Part shown: one piece after another, positions 1 to 6,004 of the stretch
Position numbering within the stretch: the first letter of the stretch is position 1
Layout: each line of letters begins with the position of its first letter
NCBI GenBank assembly: GCA_029261955.1
Contig: JAJDAI010000136.1
Coordinates: 1-9,182, forward strand
DNA: 9,182 bases
Direction: 5' to 3'
Source: Deltaproteobacteria bacterium
Lineage (GTDB): Bacteria > Myxococcota_A > UBA796 > UBA9615
Made by a program: the position numbers and the translations under genes
The notes under the pieces: generated by a model
Database searches by the model: none
Told to the model about the DNA's origin: nothing
Seen by the model: only the letters and a program-made list of their open reading frames with translations

Positions 1-1045
1 TCCACTTCCCCTCCAGGCTGCGCGCGAAGGCGGCGTCCAGGGCCTCCAGCTCGGCGTCCCGCCCGATGAAGGGCCGGCGCTCGGGGATGGCTTCGGCCGA
101 GAGCAGCGCGGTGAGCGTGGGCAGCTCGCTGCTGCCGGACAGCGAGTCCGTGTGCACGCCGAGCACCTCCAACGCCTCCCGGGCGGAGGGGCGGCGCTCG
201 GGCTCGTGCTGGAGCAGGTCGTCGGCCAGCTTGCAGAGGTCGCGGGGCAGGCCCGGCGCCCGCTCGAAGAGGGGGATGGCCTCCGACGTGGCCTTCTGGT
301 GGAGGATGGCGAGCGCGGAGCCCTTGAAGGGCCGCGTGCCGGCGAGGGCCTCGTAGATGATCGTGCCGACCGCGTAGAGGTCCGCGGCCGAGGAGACCCC
401 GCCGCCGGAGATCTGCTCGGGCGCCATGTAGGGGATCGAGCCGACCGGCGAGCCTTCGAGGCTGTCCTCCGCCGCGGCGTCTGCCGTCTCCGTCGCGAGC
501 CCGAAGTCCACGAGCACCACCCGCGCGTCGGCGTGGTTGACCAGGACGTTGCCGGGCTTCACATCGCGGTGCACCAGGCCGGCGGCGTGCAGCGCCTCCA
601 GCCCCCGGAGCAGCTGCACGATGCCCCGGCGGAGTCGGGCCTCGCCCTCCTCGTCGAGGCGGATGGGCGGTGGCTCGCTGTCGTCGAGCAGGTTCGCCGT
701 CGGGGCGGCCGCGAGGGTCGAAGGCAGCTCCTTCTGTCCGTGGCCGTCGCGGATCCAGGCGACCATGTCGCGCGCGTCCAGCAGCTCCATGGTGAAGAAG
801 CAGCGGTTGTCGTCGATGACGAGGTCGTGCAGCTGGACGAGGTTCGGGTGGTGCAGCTCGCGGCGGGAGCGGAACTCCTGCTTCAACCGGTAGAGGTCCC
901 CCGCGTTCGGGCGCCGGGTGGTCTTCAGGGCGACGTCGCGCCCCAGGTCGCGGTCAAACGCGCGGTACACCACCCCCATGCCGCCCTGGCCGAGCTGCTC
1001 GAGGATGGAAAACCGCGCGTCCTGCGCATCCAGCTGGCCCTGCAT
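1..1045 (-). CDS. Ser/Thr protein kinase (Hanks type) with start of a C-terminal ATPase-type domain, partial
   Basis: The first 348 residues of a cytoplasmic protein kinase are visible; the C-terminus lies beyond the window edge. The kinase domain covers about residues 12-285: glycine loop G19-x-G21-x-x-G24, ATP-anchoring K41 in VALK, catalytic loop H159-R160-D161 with K163 and N166, D180-F-G metal site, and M207-A-P-E210 at the end of the activation segment. All canonical catalytic residues are present, so it should be active. An Ala/Pro/acidic insertion lies at about 100-135, before the helix leading to HRD. From about 325, FIGRDAELEALDAAF resembles the start of the AAA/STAND-type ATPase module that follows kinase domains in many myxobacterial kinases; that identity is inference because only about 24 residues are visible. 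The ATG at 1045 is preceded by GGAG at 1053-1050. The gene diverges from the amidase gene across 110 bp. Substrates cannot be told. Confidence 0.93.
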   Translation of the reverse strand, partial: MQGQLDAQDARFSILEQLGQGGMGVVYRAFDRDLGRDVALKTTRRPNAGDLYRLKQEFRSRRELHHPNLVQLHDLVIDDNRCFFTMELLDARDMVAWIRDGHGQKELPSTLAAAPTANLLDDSEPPPIRLDEEGEARLRRGIVQLLRGLEALHAAGLVHRDVKPGNVLVNHADARVVLVDFGLATETADAAAEDSLEGSPVGSIPYMAPEQISGGGVSSAADLYAVGTIIYEALAGTRPFKGSALAILHQKATSEAIPLFERAPGLPRDLCKLADDLLQHEPERRPSAREALEVLGVHTDSLSGSSELPTLTALLSAEAIPERRPFIGRDAELEALDAAFARSLEGKW

Positions 1046-1081
1046 GTCTCTCCGCCGCGTCTCCCCCAGGAAAGCCGCGAG

Positions 1082-1087
1082 AGACTA
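1082..1087 (-). promoter_or_regulatory. Possible -10 hexamer (TAGTCT) for the kinase gene
   Basis: TAGTCT fits the TANNNT form of a sigma-70-type -10 element and lies 36 nt before the kinase ATG. A transcript starting near 1075 would have a leader of about 30 nt containing the GGAG ribosome site. No convincing -35 element is seen, and a single hexamer is weak evidence. Confidence 0.25.
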
Positions 1088-1142
1088 GCAGTCCGGGGGC
1101 TTGTGGCTCTGGCGCGGGGCCCTGCTCGCCGCCGACATGCGA

Positions 1143-1148
1143 TAGCCT
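1143..1148 (+). promoter_or_regulatory. Putative -10 element (TAGCCT) for a leaderless amidase transcript
   Basis: TAGCCT ends 7 nt before the ATG at 1156, and no Shine-Dalgarno sequence is seen between. If it is a -10 element, the transcript would begin at or next to the start codon. The same TASCCT hexamer precedes four other starts in this window at 5-7 nt, which is the main reason for calling it. Confidence 0.45.
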
Positions 1149-1155
1149 CCGCTCA

Positions 1156-3996
1156 ATGCGCGCCTTGCTCCTCGTCCTTCTGCTCGCCGCCCCCGCCGCG
1201 GCCGACCCGGGCCTGTTCGTCAAACAGGTCCCCGATCTGGACACCTTTCGCTTCGACCGCGACGCCTACGAGCTCCTGCTCGAAGACGCGGTCGGCCAGG
1301 CGCCCGAGGGCACCCACACCGTGCGCCTGGTGGCTGCGGGCCCCGACGGGATCCTCCGCGACCTCGAGTCCTACCTGCCGGACTTCGGCCCGCCCCCGGT
1401 CAAGGAACAGCACGAGGCCTTCGCGGGCCCCGCCGCCGACGCCCCGGGCCTCTCCACGGGAGCCCTCAGCGGCCGCGCCGTCTACCTGTCCCAGTGCCAC
1501 GGCTTCAAGTACTACGAGAGCCTCGGCCGCTTCTCGACCCAGCGCGGCAACCTCTTCGACACGGTCGAGGACTTCCACAACCCCGAGGGCGCCAACGCCT
1601 TCCTGACCGCCTACCTCGAGAACGCCGGCGCCGGCGTCTACACGGTGCGCGAGCGGGACATGAACCCGGCGATGGTGATCATCGACAACGGCGACAGCGG
1701 CTACTCCGAGTCGGGTTCGGGCTTCGTGAACGGCCCCGCCGGCTTCGCGGACGCGAGCCCCTGGCTCAACGGCGAGGACCCCTTCAACGAGGGCACGACC
1801 CGGCGCTTCCCGGCGGACGGTGGCGCAGTGGCCACCTGGATCCCCGCCGTGCCCGAGGACGGGCTCTACGCGGTCTACGTGTCCTGGGACAGCGACCCGC
1901 AGGGGGCGCCCGACGCTCACTACCGGCTCACGCACCCGGGCGGGGTCATCGACCGGCACTTCGACCAGACACGGCATGGGTCCACCTGGCAGTACGTTGA
2001 GACGCTCTGGCTGCCGGGGGGCACCTCGGGCCTCACCGTCGAGCTCATCGGGGACTCCACGCCCAACACCTTCGTCACCGCGGACGCGGTGCGCGTGGGC
2101 GGCGGGGTCGGGGACGTTCACCGGGTCGGCGACCTCAGCGGCGCGAACCGCTGGGAGGAGTCCGCCAACCTCTACATCCAGTGGAATGGGGCGCCGACCT
2201 CCATCTACGACCCGGGCAACAGCGGCAACGGCAGCGACGTCGGCGTGCGCTCGCGCTGGGCGGCCTGGGAGCACCCGTCCTCCGAGGACGCCGTCTACCT
2301 CAGCTGGCACAGCAACGCGGGCGGCGGCACCGGCACGGTCACGCTGATCTACGACGGCGACTCGGGCACCGCGACGCCGGGCTCCAGCGACTTCGCGACC
2401 ATCCTCCAGGACGAGATCGTCAGCTCGATCCGCGCCCGCTGGGACTCCGGCTGGAGCGACCGCGGGGTCTACGGCGGCGGCTTCGGCGAGCTGAACCCCG
2501 TGAACAACTCCGAGATGCCCGCGGCGCTGGTGGAGCTGGGCTTTCACGACCACGCCGGCGACACCGCGCTGCTCAAGGAGCCTCGGTTCCGCCAGGACGC
2601 AGCCCGCGCGATGATGCGCGGCGTCGTGCGCTACTTCGCCGAGCGCGACGGCGTGACGCCGACCTACCTGCCCGAGCCGCCCACGCACCTCGTGGTGCGC
2701 AACGTCAGCGGCGCGCTGGTCGCCAGCTGGTCTTCGCCCCCCAGCGGGGCGCCGCTCGGTGATCCCGCGACGGGCTACCGCGTCTACACCTCGGACGACG
2801 GCCGCTCCTGGGACAACGGCACCGACGTGTCCGGGACCAGCCACACGCTGTCGGCGGGGCCGGGCGAGCTCGTCTTCGTGCGCGTGGCGGCGACCAACGC
2901 CGGCGGCATCAGCTTCCCCACGGAGACCCTCGGCGCGCGCCGTGCCGACGGGGGGGCGATCCCCGTGCTGATCGTCGACTCCTACGATCGACTCCAGGCC
3001 TCGCAGCTGCCCTGGCACGACGCGGGCGGCTCCATCGGCCTCGTGCGGCGCATGACGCTGGCGAGGATGAACGCCTTCGACTCGACCGTGCCCCACGCGA
3101 CCGCCGTCGACGCCCTGGGCTGGCCCTTCGACAGCGCCAGCGACGAGGCGGTCTTGGATCTGGTGCTCGGGGACTGGGACGCCGTGCTCTGGGCCGCGGG
3201 CGAGGAGAGCACGACGGACGAGACCTTCTCCACCGACCAGCGGACCCAGGTCGAGGACTACGTGAACGCCGGCGGCGCGCTCTTCGTCTCGGGCAGCGAG
3301 GTGCTCTGGGACATGGACGCGCAGGGCACCGCGGACGACCTGGCCTTCGCCATCGACATCCTCGGCGCGGAGATGGGCGCGGACGACTCGGGCACCACGG
3401 CGGTGGACGGGGTCGGGCTGCTCGCCGGGCTGTCCCTGGACTTCGACCTGGCGGACGCCTGGTACGACGTGGACTTCCCGGACGTGCTCGACACGAGCCG
3501 CACGGTCATCGCGCAGTACGTCGGCGGAGGGGTCGCGGCGGCCCTGGGCGACGGCGTCGCGATGTTCGGCTTTCCCTTCGAGACCATCGTGGACGAAGGG
3601 GTGCGCGACGAGGTGATGGCGCGGGTCCTGGGGGACCTGGTGCCCGGCTTCGTGCCCGGGGGCGACGACGACGACGCGACGGCGGACGACGACGACGTCA
3701 CCGCGGACGACGACGACGTGACCGCGGACGACGACGACGTCACCTCGGATGATGACGACGTCACCTCGGATGATGACGACGTGGTTGATGACGACGACGT
3801 GAGCGACGACGACGACGTGACCACGGACGACGACGACGCCGTGCCCGGCCTCGTGCAGGCCGAACGCCACAGCGTGCTTGCCGACTCCTCCGGCGACGGG
3901 TGCTCGGACGGCTGCGAGTCGGACTGCTCGATGGGCGGCGGCACAACGGGTCTGCTGGTCCTGCTGCCCCTGATCGGCATGCGCCGACGCCGCTGA
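1156..3996 (+). CDS. Exported N-acetylmuramoyl-L-alanine amidase-like protein with golvesin insert, FN3, amidotransferase-like domain, poly-Asp linker and Cys-rich C-terminal anchor
   Basis: This 946-residue cell-surface protein belongs to the Amidase_3-like family often labelled 'xanthan lyase' in databases. A signal peptide ends near A16 (AAA before DPG). The catalytic domain is split: H115 (SQCHG) and E138 (TVEDF) precede a golvesin C-terminal-like insert (about 173-315), then H385 (SWHSNA) and E460 (ALVELGF) follow. These are the expected zinc ligands and catalytic Glu, so peptidoglycan amide cleavage is plausible, though the true substrate is unknown. An FN3 domain spans about 506-596. 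A class I amidotransferase/ThuA-like domain spans about 602-833 (IPVLIVDSYDR, then VEDYVNAGGALFVSGSE), with no clear Cys nucleophile. Residues 837-894 hold nine DDDD blocks. The tail has C916, C920 and C924, a hydrophobic segment and RRRR, resembling MYXO-CTERM, a signal for myxosortase processing. It is not in an obvious operon. Confidence 0.88.
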   Translation: MRALLLVLLLAAPAAADPGLFVKQVPDLDTFRFDRDAYELLLEDAVGQAPEGTHTVRLVAAGPDGILRDLESYLPDFGPPPVKEQHEAFAGPAADAPGLSTGALSGRAVYLSQCHGFKYYESLGRFSTQRGNLFDTVEDFHNPEGANAFLTAYLENAGAGVYTVRERDMNPAMVIIDNGDSGYSESGSGFVNGPAGFADASPWLNGEDPFNEGTTRRFPADGGAVATWIPAVPEDGLYAVYVSWDSDPQGAPDAHYRLTHPGGVIDRHFDQTRHGSTWQYVETLWLPGGTSGLTVELIGDSTPNTFVTADAVRVGGGVGDVHRVGDLSGANRWEESANLYIQWNGAPTSIYDPGNSGNGSDVGVRSRWAAWEHPSSEDAVYLSWHSNAGGGTGTVTLIYDGDSGTATPGSSDFATILQDEIVSSIRARWDSGWSDRGVYGGGFGELNPVNNSEMPAALVELGFHDHAGDTALLKEPRFRQDAARAMMRGVVRYFAERDGVTPTYLPEPPTHLVVRNVSGALVASWSSPPSGAPLGDPATGYRVYTSDDGRSWDNGTDVSGTSHTLSAGPGELVFVRVAATNAGGISFPTETLGARRADGGAIPVLIVDSYDRLQASQLPWHDAGGSIGLVRRMTLARMNAFDSTVPHATAVDALGWPFDSASDEAVLDLVLGDWDAVLWAAGEESTTDETFSTDQRTQVEDYVNAGGALFVSGSEVLWDMDAQGTADDLAFAIDILGAEMGADDSGTTAVDGVGLLAGLSLDFDLADAWYDVDFPDVLDTSRTVIAQYVGGGVAAALGDGVAMFGFPFETIVDEGVRDEVMARVLGDLVPGFVPGGDDDDATADDDDVTADDDDVTADDDDVTSDDDDVTSDDDDVVDDDDVSDDDDVTTDDDDAVPGLVQAERHSVLADSSGDGCSDGCESDCSMGGGTTGLLVLLPLIGMRRRR
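3664..3837 (+). repeat. In-frame DDDD repeat, nine blocks (mostly 21-bp period)
   Basis: Nine GAC/GAT-rich blocks each encode DDDD, separated by ATA, VTA, VTA, VTS, VTS, VV, VS and VTT. Block starts fall at 3664, 3685, 3706, 3727, 3748, 3769, 3787, 3805 and 3826, so the period is 21 bp with two 18-bp steps. Two neighbouring units share the rarer GAT-GAT-GAC-GAC coding after ACC-TCG, which suggests a recent one-unit duplication. The encoded linker is highly acidic and presumably extends the enzyme from its C-terminal anchor; calcium binding is possible but unproven. Confidence 0.95.
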
Positions 3997-4020
3997 CCTC
4001 TCGAGGCAACCCGCGATCCT

Positions 4021-4037
4021 GGCCCGAAACCCGGGCC
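4021..4037 (+). other. Small inverted repeat between the amidase and hydrolase genes
   Basis: ggcccg (4021-4026) pairs with cgggcc (4032-4037) around a 5-nt loop, 25 bp after the amidase stop. No T-tract follows, so it is not a standard intrinsic terminator. It may help end the amidase transcript, or may be chance in GC-rich DNA. Confidence 0.25.
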
Positions 4038-4048
4038 GTGCCGCGCGC

Positions 4049-4054
4049 TACCCT
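4049..4054 (+). promoter_or_regulatory. Putative -10 element (TACCCT) for a leaderless hydrolase transcript
   Basis: TACCCT ends 7 nt before the ATG at 4062. The intervening gcgcgcc has no ribosome-binding site. The arrangement matches the amidase, both cytochrome-type genes and the TlpA gene. It also favours 4062 as the start over earlier in-frame codons inside the amidase gene. Confidence 0.45.
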
Positions 4055-4061
4055 GCGCGCC

Positions 4062-4967
4062 ATGCGCCTGATCCCGATCCTGCTCCTGCTCGCTGCCTGC
4101 CCTCCTGTCGACGACGGTGAGGAGCTCCCCCTGTGGCAGCAGGACTGCCCCGAGGAGGGCGTCGTGCGCCCCATGGACGTAGGCGAGATCACGCTCAACG
4201 TGGCCTGCCAGGGCAGCGGCGAGACCATCGTGCTGCTGCACGGCTTTCCCGAGTACTGGCAGGGCTGGACCGGCGTGATGGAGCACCTGCCCGGGCGCCT
4301 GATCGTGCCCGACCAGCGCGGCTACAACCTCAGCGACAAGCCCTGGGCGGTCGAGGAGTCGCAGGTCGAGCACCTGGTCGCCGACATCGTCGGGCTGGTC
4401 GAGCAGGTGGGCGGTCCCGTGACCCTGGTGGGGCACGACTGGGGCGGGGCGGTGGCCTGGGCCGTCGCGTCCCTGCACCCCGAGCTGGTGGACCGGCTGG
4501 TCATCATGAACGCGCCGCACCTCAACGTGTTCCGCGAGCAGCTGATCAACAACCCCGAGCAGACCGAGGCCTTCTCCTACGTCGATCTCTTCACGGTGGA
4601 CGGCTTTGAGGAGACGCTGGCGGCCAACGACTTCGGCTTGCTCACCAACATGATGGGGAGCGTGCTCACCGAGTCCGAGCTGGCCGAGTACAAGGAGGCC
4701 TGGGGCCAGCCGAACGCGCTGCGCGGCGGCCTCAACTGGTACCGCGCCAACTTCACGGACAGCCTGCCGAACACCGACCTGGAGCTCTTCATCGAGGTGC
4801 CGACCCTGGTCTTCTGGGGCATGGACGACGACGCGCTGCTGCCGAGCAACCTGCCGGGTCTGGAGGACTGGGTCAGCGACCTGACCATCGAAGAGGTGCC
4901 CGGCGCGACGCACTGGATCGCGCACGAGGTGCCGGAGCTCATCGCCGAGGGCATCGAGAACTTCTAG
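4062..4967 (+). CDS. Alpha/beta-hydrolase lipoprotein, epoxide hydrolase-like
   Basis: This 301-residue protein begins with a lipoprotein signal (LLLLAAC, lipidated Cys at C13); residue +2 is Pro, not Asp, which is compatible with outer-membrane placement. The fold is a capped alpha/beta hydrolase. H60-G-F-P-E-Y-W is the oxyanion motif typical of epoxide hydrolases, D84-Q-R-G-Y-N-L-S-D follows, and the nucleophile is D126 in GHDWGG. The acid is probably among D255-D257 (WGMDDDA) and the base is H284 (GATHW). An Asp nucleophile points to epoxide hydrolases or haloalkane/haloacetate dehalogenases rather than Ser esterases. Y173 (FSYVDLF) and Y227 (NWYR) in the cap fit the two ring-opening tyrosines of epoxide hydrolases, favouring that reaction; the substrate is unknown. 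An upstream in-frame extension into the amidase gene was rejected because the lipobox signal starts at this ATG. The stop overlaps the convergent gene's stop in CTAG. Confidence 0.9.
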   Translation: MRLIPILLLLAACPPVDDGEELPLWQQDCPEEGVVRPMDVGEITLNVACQGSGETIVLLHGFPEYWQGWTGVMEHLPGRLIVPDQRGYNLSDKPWAVEESQVEHLVADIVGLVEQVGGPVTLVGHDWGGAVAWAVASLHPELVDRLVIMNAPHLNVFREQLINNPEQTEAFSYVDLFTVDGFEETLAANDFGLLTNMMGSVLTESELAEYKEAWGQPNALRGGLNWYRANFTDSLPNTDLELFIEVPTLVFWGMDDDALLPSNLPGLEDWVSDLTIEEVPGATHWIAHEVPELIAEGIENF

Positions 4968-5326
4968 AGCGCGTCCAGCGCCCAGGCGTAGATGGCCCGG
5001 CAGGCGTGGTTCTCGCAGTCTTCGAACTGGACCCCACCCTCGTGCTCGATGCCCCCGAGCTCGGGGTCCAGGGGCTTGAGGAGCAGCAGCGAGTCGAGCG
5101 GGTCCTCGACGTCCACCAGGAAGCCCTCGACGCGCCGTTGGGTCGCTCGGGGATCGCCTGGGATCAGCGCGAGGGGGCGGTCGAGGTCGTCGTGGCAGGC
5201 CTCGGCGCAGGCGCCGCGCAGGATGGGCAGGATCTCGGCGTCGAAGACATCGGGATCGCCTTCGGGGCGCGGCACCGACTCGTCGGGCACGCAGCCGGCC
5301 AGCAGGAGGATCAGGGCCCAGCGCAC
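4964..5326 (-). CDS. Small lipoprotein resembling planctomycete-type cytochrome c domains, with CX3CH
   Basis: The 120-residue product starts at GTG 5326 with a lipoprotein signal (ALILLLAGC, lipidated C12). The mature part has the layout of the short cytochrome c-like domain common in Planctomycetes and Myxococcota: FDAEILPIL, a Cys/His site, then DPLDSLLLLKPL, GGIEHEGGVQF and a final AIYAWAL helix. The expected CXXCH haem site reads C40-A-E-A-C44-H45, so it has one extra residue (CX3CH). A second Cys pair (C104, C109) lies near the end. It could be an unconventional haem lipoprotein or a degenerate member that no longer binds haem; the sequence alone cannot decide. It diverges from the nine-haem lipoprotein with 21 bp between starts, which suggests shared regulation and a common redox role. 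Longer in-frame starts would cross that gene and lack a signal peptide. Confidence 0.78.
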   Translation of the reverse strand: MRWALILLLAGCVPDESVPRPEGDPDVFDAEILPILRGACAEACHDDLDRPLALIPGDPRATQRRVEGFLVDVEDPLDSLLLLKPLDPELGGIEHEGGVQFEDCENHACRAIYAWALDAL

Positions 5327-5353
5327 GCCGAAGGGTACCCTTGCCGCGTGCGC
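5321..5353. promoter_or_regulatory. Bidirectional start region: nested inverted repeat with mirrored TACCCT motifs
   Basis: A perfect 12-bp palindrome, aagggtaccctt (5331-5342), sits almost exactly midway between the divergent GTG codons at 5326 (minus) and 5348 (plus). Outside it, gcgcacg (5321-5327) is the exact inverse of cgtgcgc (5347-5353), offset by 1 nt, and each arm includes a start codon. The palindrome supplies TACCCT on both strands, ending 5 nt before the minus GTG and 6 nt before the plus GTG. It can be read as two overlapping -10 elements for leaderless messages or as a dimeric regulator's operator. Function is inferred. Confidence 0.5.
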
Positions 5354-6004
5354 GGGATGCTGCTCAGTCTGTTGATCGTCGGCTGCGGACCGGCTCCCGT
5401 GGAGCCTCAGCCGCCGAGTGATGCGTCCGCGCTCGGCGGCGCGCACCTCGCGCTGGCCTGCGGGGCCTGCCACGGCTCCGTCGAGCCCTTCGACGTACCT
5501 GCCAGCGATTGCGACACCTGCCACGGCGTCGAGCGGCCCACGCCGCACTACCTGGGCGCCTGCGGCTTCTGCCACACCGAGCGTTCGTGGTGGCTGCCGG
5601 GTTACTCGCACGCCTTCTTCCCGCTGGAGCAGGCGCACGCGGTGGACTGCCTGGACTGCCACGAGGGCCCCGACTACGACCGGCTGCCCTCCACCTGCCT
5701 GACCTGCCACGAGGCCGACCGGCCCGAGGGCGGGCACCACGACCCCTCGGACTGCTCGGTCTGCCACCGCGCCACGGTCTGGACCGAGAGCACCTACGAG
5801 CACCCCGGCGAGGTCTCAGTCATCCACCCCGGGGTGCAGAACTGCTTCGCCTGCCACACCGTCGCGCGGGACCTGGCGATCTTCTCCTGCGACCACTGCC
5901 ACGAGCACCGGCCCGAGGTGCTGGACCCCCAGCACGAGGGGGTGGAGGGCTTCTCCGTGGAGCCGGCGCCCTGCCTCGAGTGCCACTTCGAGGACTTGCT
6001 CTAG
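5348..6004 (+). CDS. Nonahaem c-type cytochrome lipoprotein
   Basis: The 218-residue exported lipoprotein has a signal ending LLIVGC (C13 lipidated if the start is GTG 5348; C10 if ATG 5357). GTG is preferred because it adds an Arg to the signal and matches the TACCCT spacing. It carries nine CXXCH sites: CGACH (from C38), CDTCH, CGFCH, CLDCH, CLTCH, CSVCH, CFACH, CDHCH and CLECH (from C209). Additional His residues between the sites (for example SHAFF, EQAHAVDC, IHPG, PQHEG) could give bis-His ligation as in the cytochrome c3/c7 group. About one haem per 20 residues implies a haem wire for electron transfer in the periplasm or at the outer membrane. No terminal reductase or cytochrome maturation genes are in view, so donor and acceptor are unknown. 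The stop TAG overlaps the convergent methyltransferase stop in CTAG. Confidence 0.93.
   Translation: MRGMLLSLLIVGCGPAPVEPQPPSDASALGGAHLALACGACHGSVEPFDVPASDCDTCHGVERPTPHYLGACGFCHTERSWWLPGYSHAFFPLEQAHAVDCLDCHEGPDYDRLPSTCLTCHEADRPEGGHHDPSDCSVCHRATVWTESTYEHPGEVSVIHPGVQNCFACHTVARDLAIFSCDHCHEHRPEVLDPQHEGVEGFSVEPAPCLECHFEDLL

Noticed and set aside
152..1606. A 484-codon plus-strand frame opposite the kinase
   Set aside because: The opposite strand has an unambiguous kinase with all catalytic motifs, and the plus-strand product has no recognisable domain and crosses the amidase start.
3664..3837. Regular repeats considered as a CRISPR array
   Set aside because: The period is 18-21 bp with no unique spacers, and the repeats are in frame within a coding region, encoding DDDD.
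1153..3870. A 905-codon open frame on the minus strand opposite the amidase gene
   Set aside because: Its product is a low-complexity Val/His/Arg/Gly chain with no domain, and its VVVVRG runs are the antisense of the DDDD repeat. It results from third-position GC bias.
4021..4037. Hairpin considered as a confident intrinsic terminator
   Set aside because: The stem is only 6 bp and no T-tract follows; kept only as a low-confidence structure.
3900..4061. An upstream in-frame extension of the hydrolase
   Set aside because: It would overlap the amidase C-terminus and bury the lipoprotein signal that starts at 4062.
3258..4925. A 555-codon minus-strand frame across the amidase end and hydrolase
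   Set aside because: It contains Ser-rich antisense of the Asp repeat and covers two well-supported plus-strand genes.
5006..5347. An upstream in-frame extension of the nine-haem protein
   Set aside because: It would lie antisense to the CX3CH lipoprotein, and the lipobox signal begins at GTG 5348 or ATG 5357.
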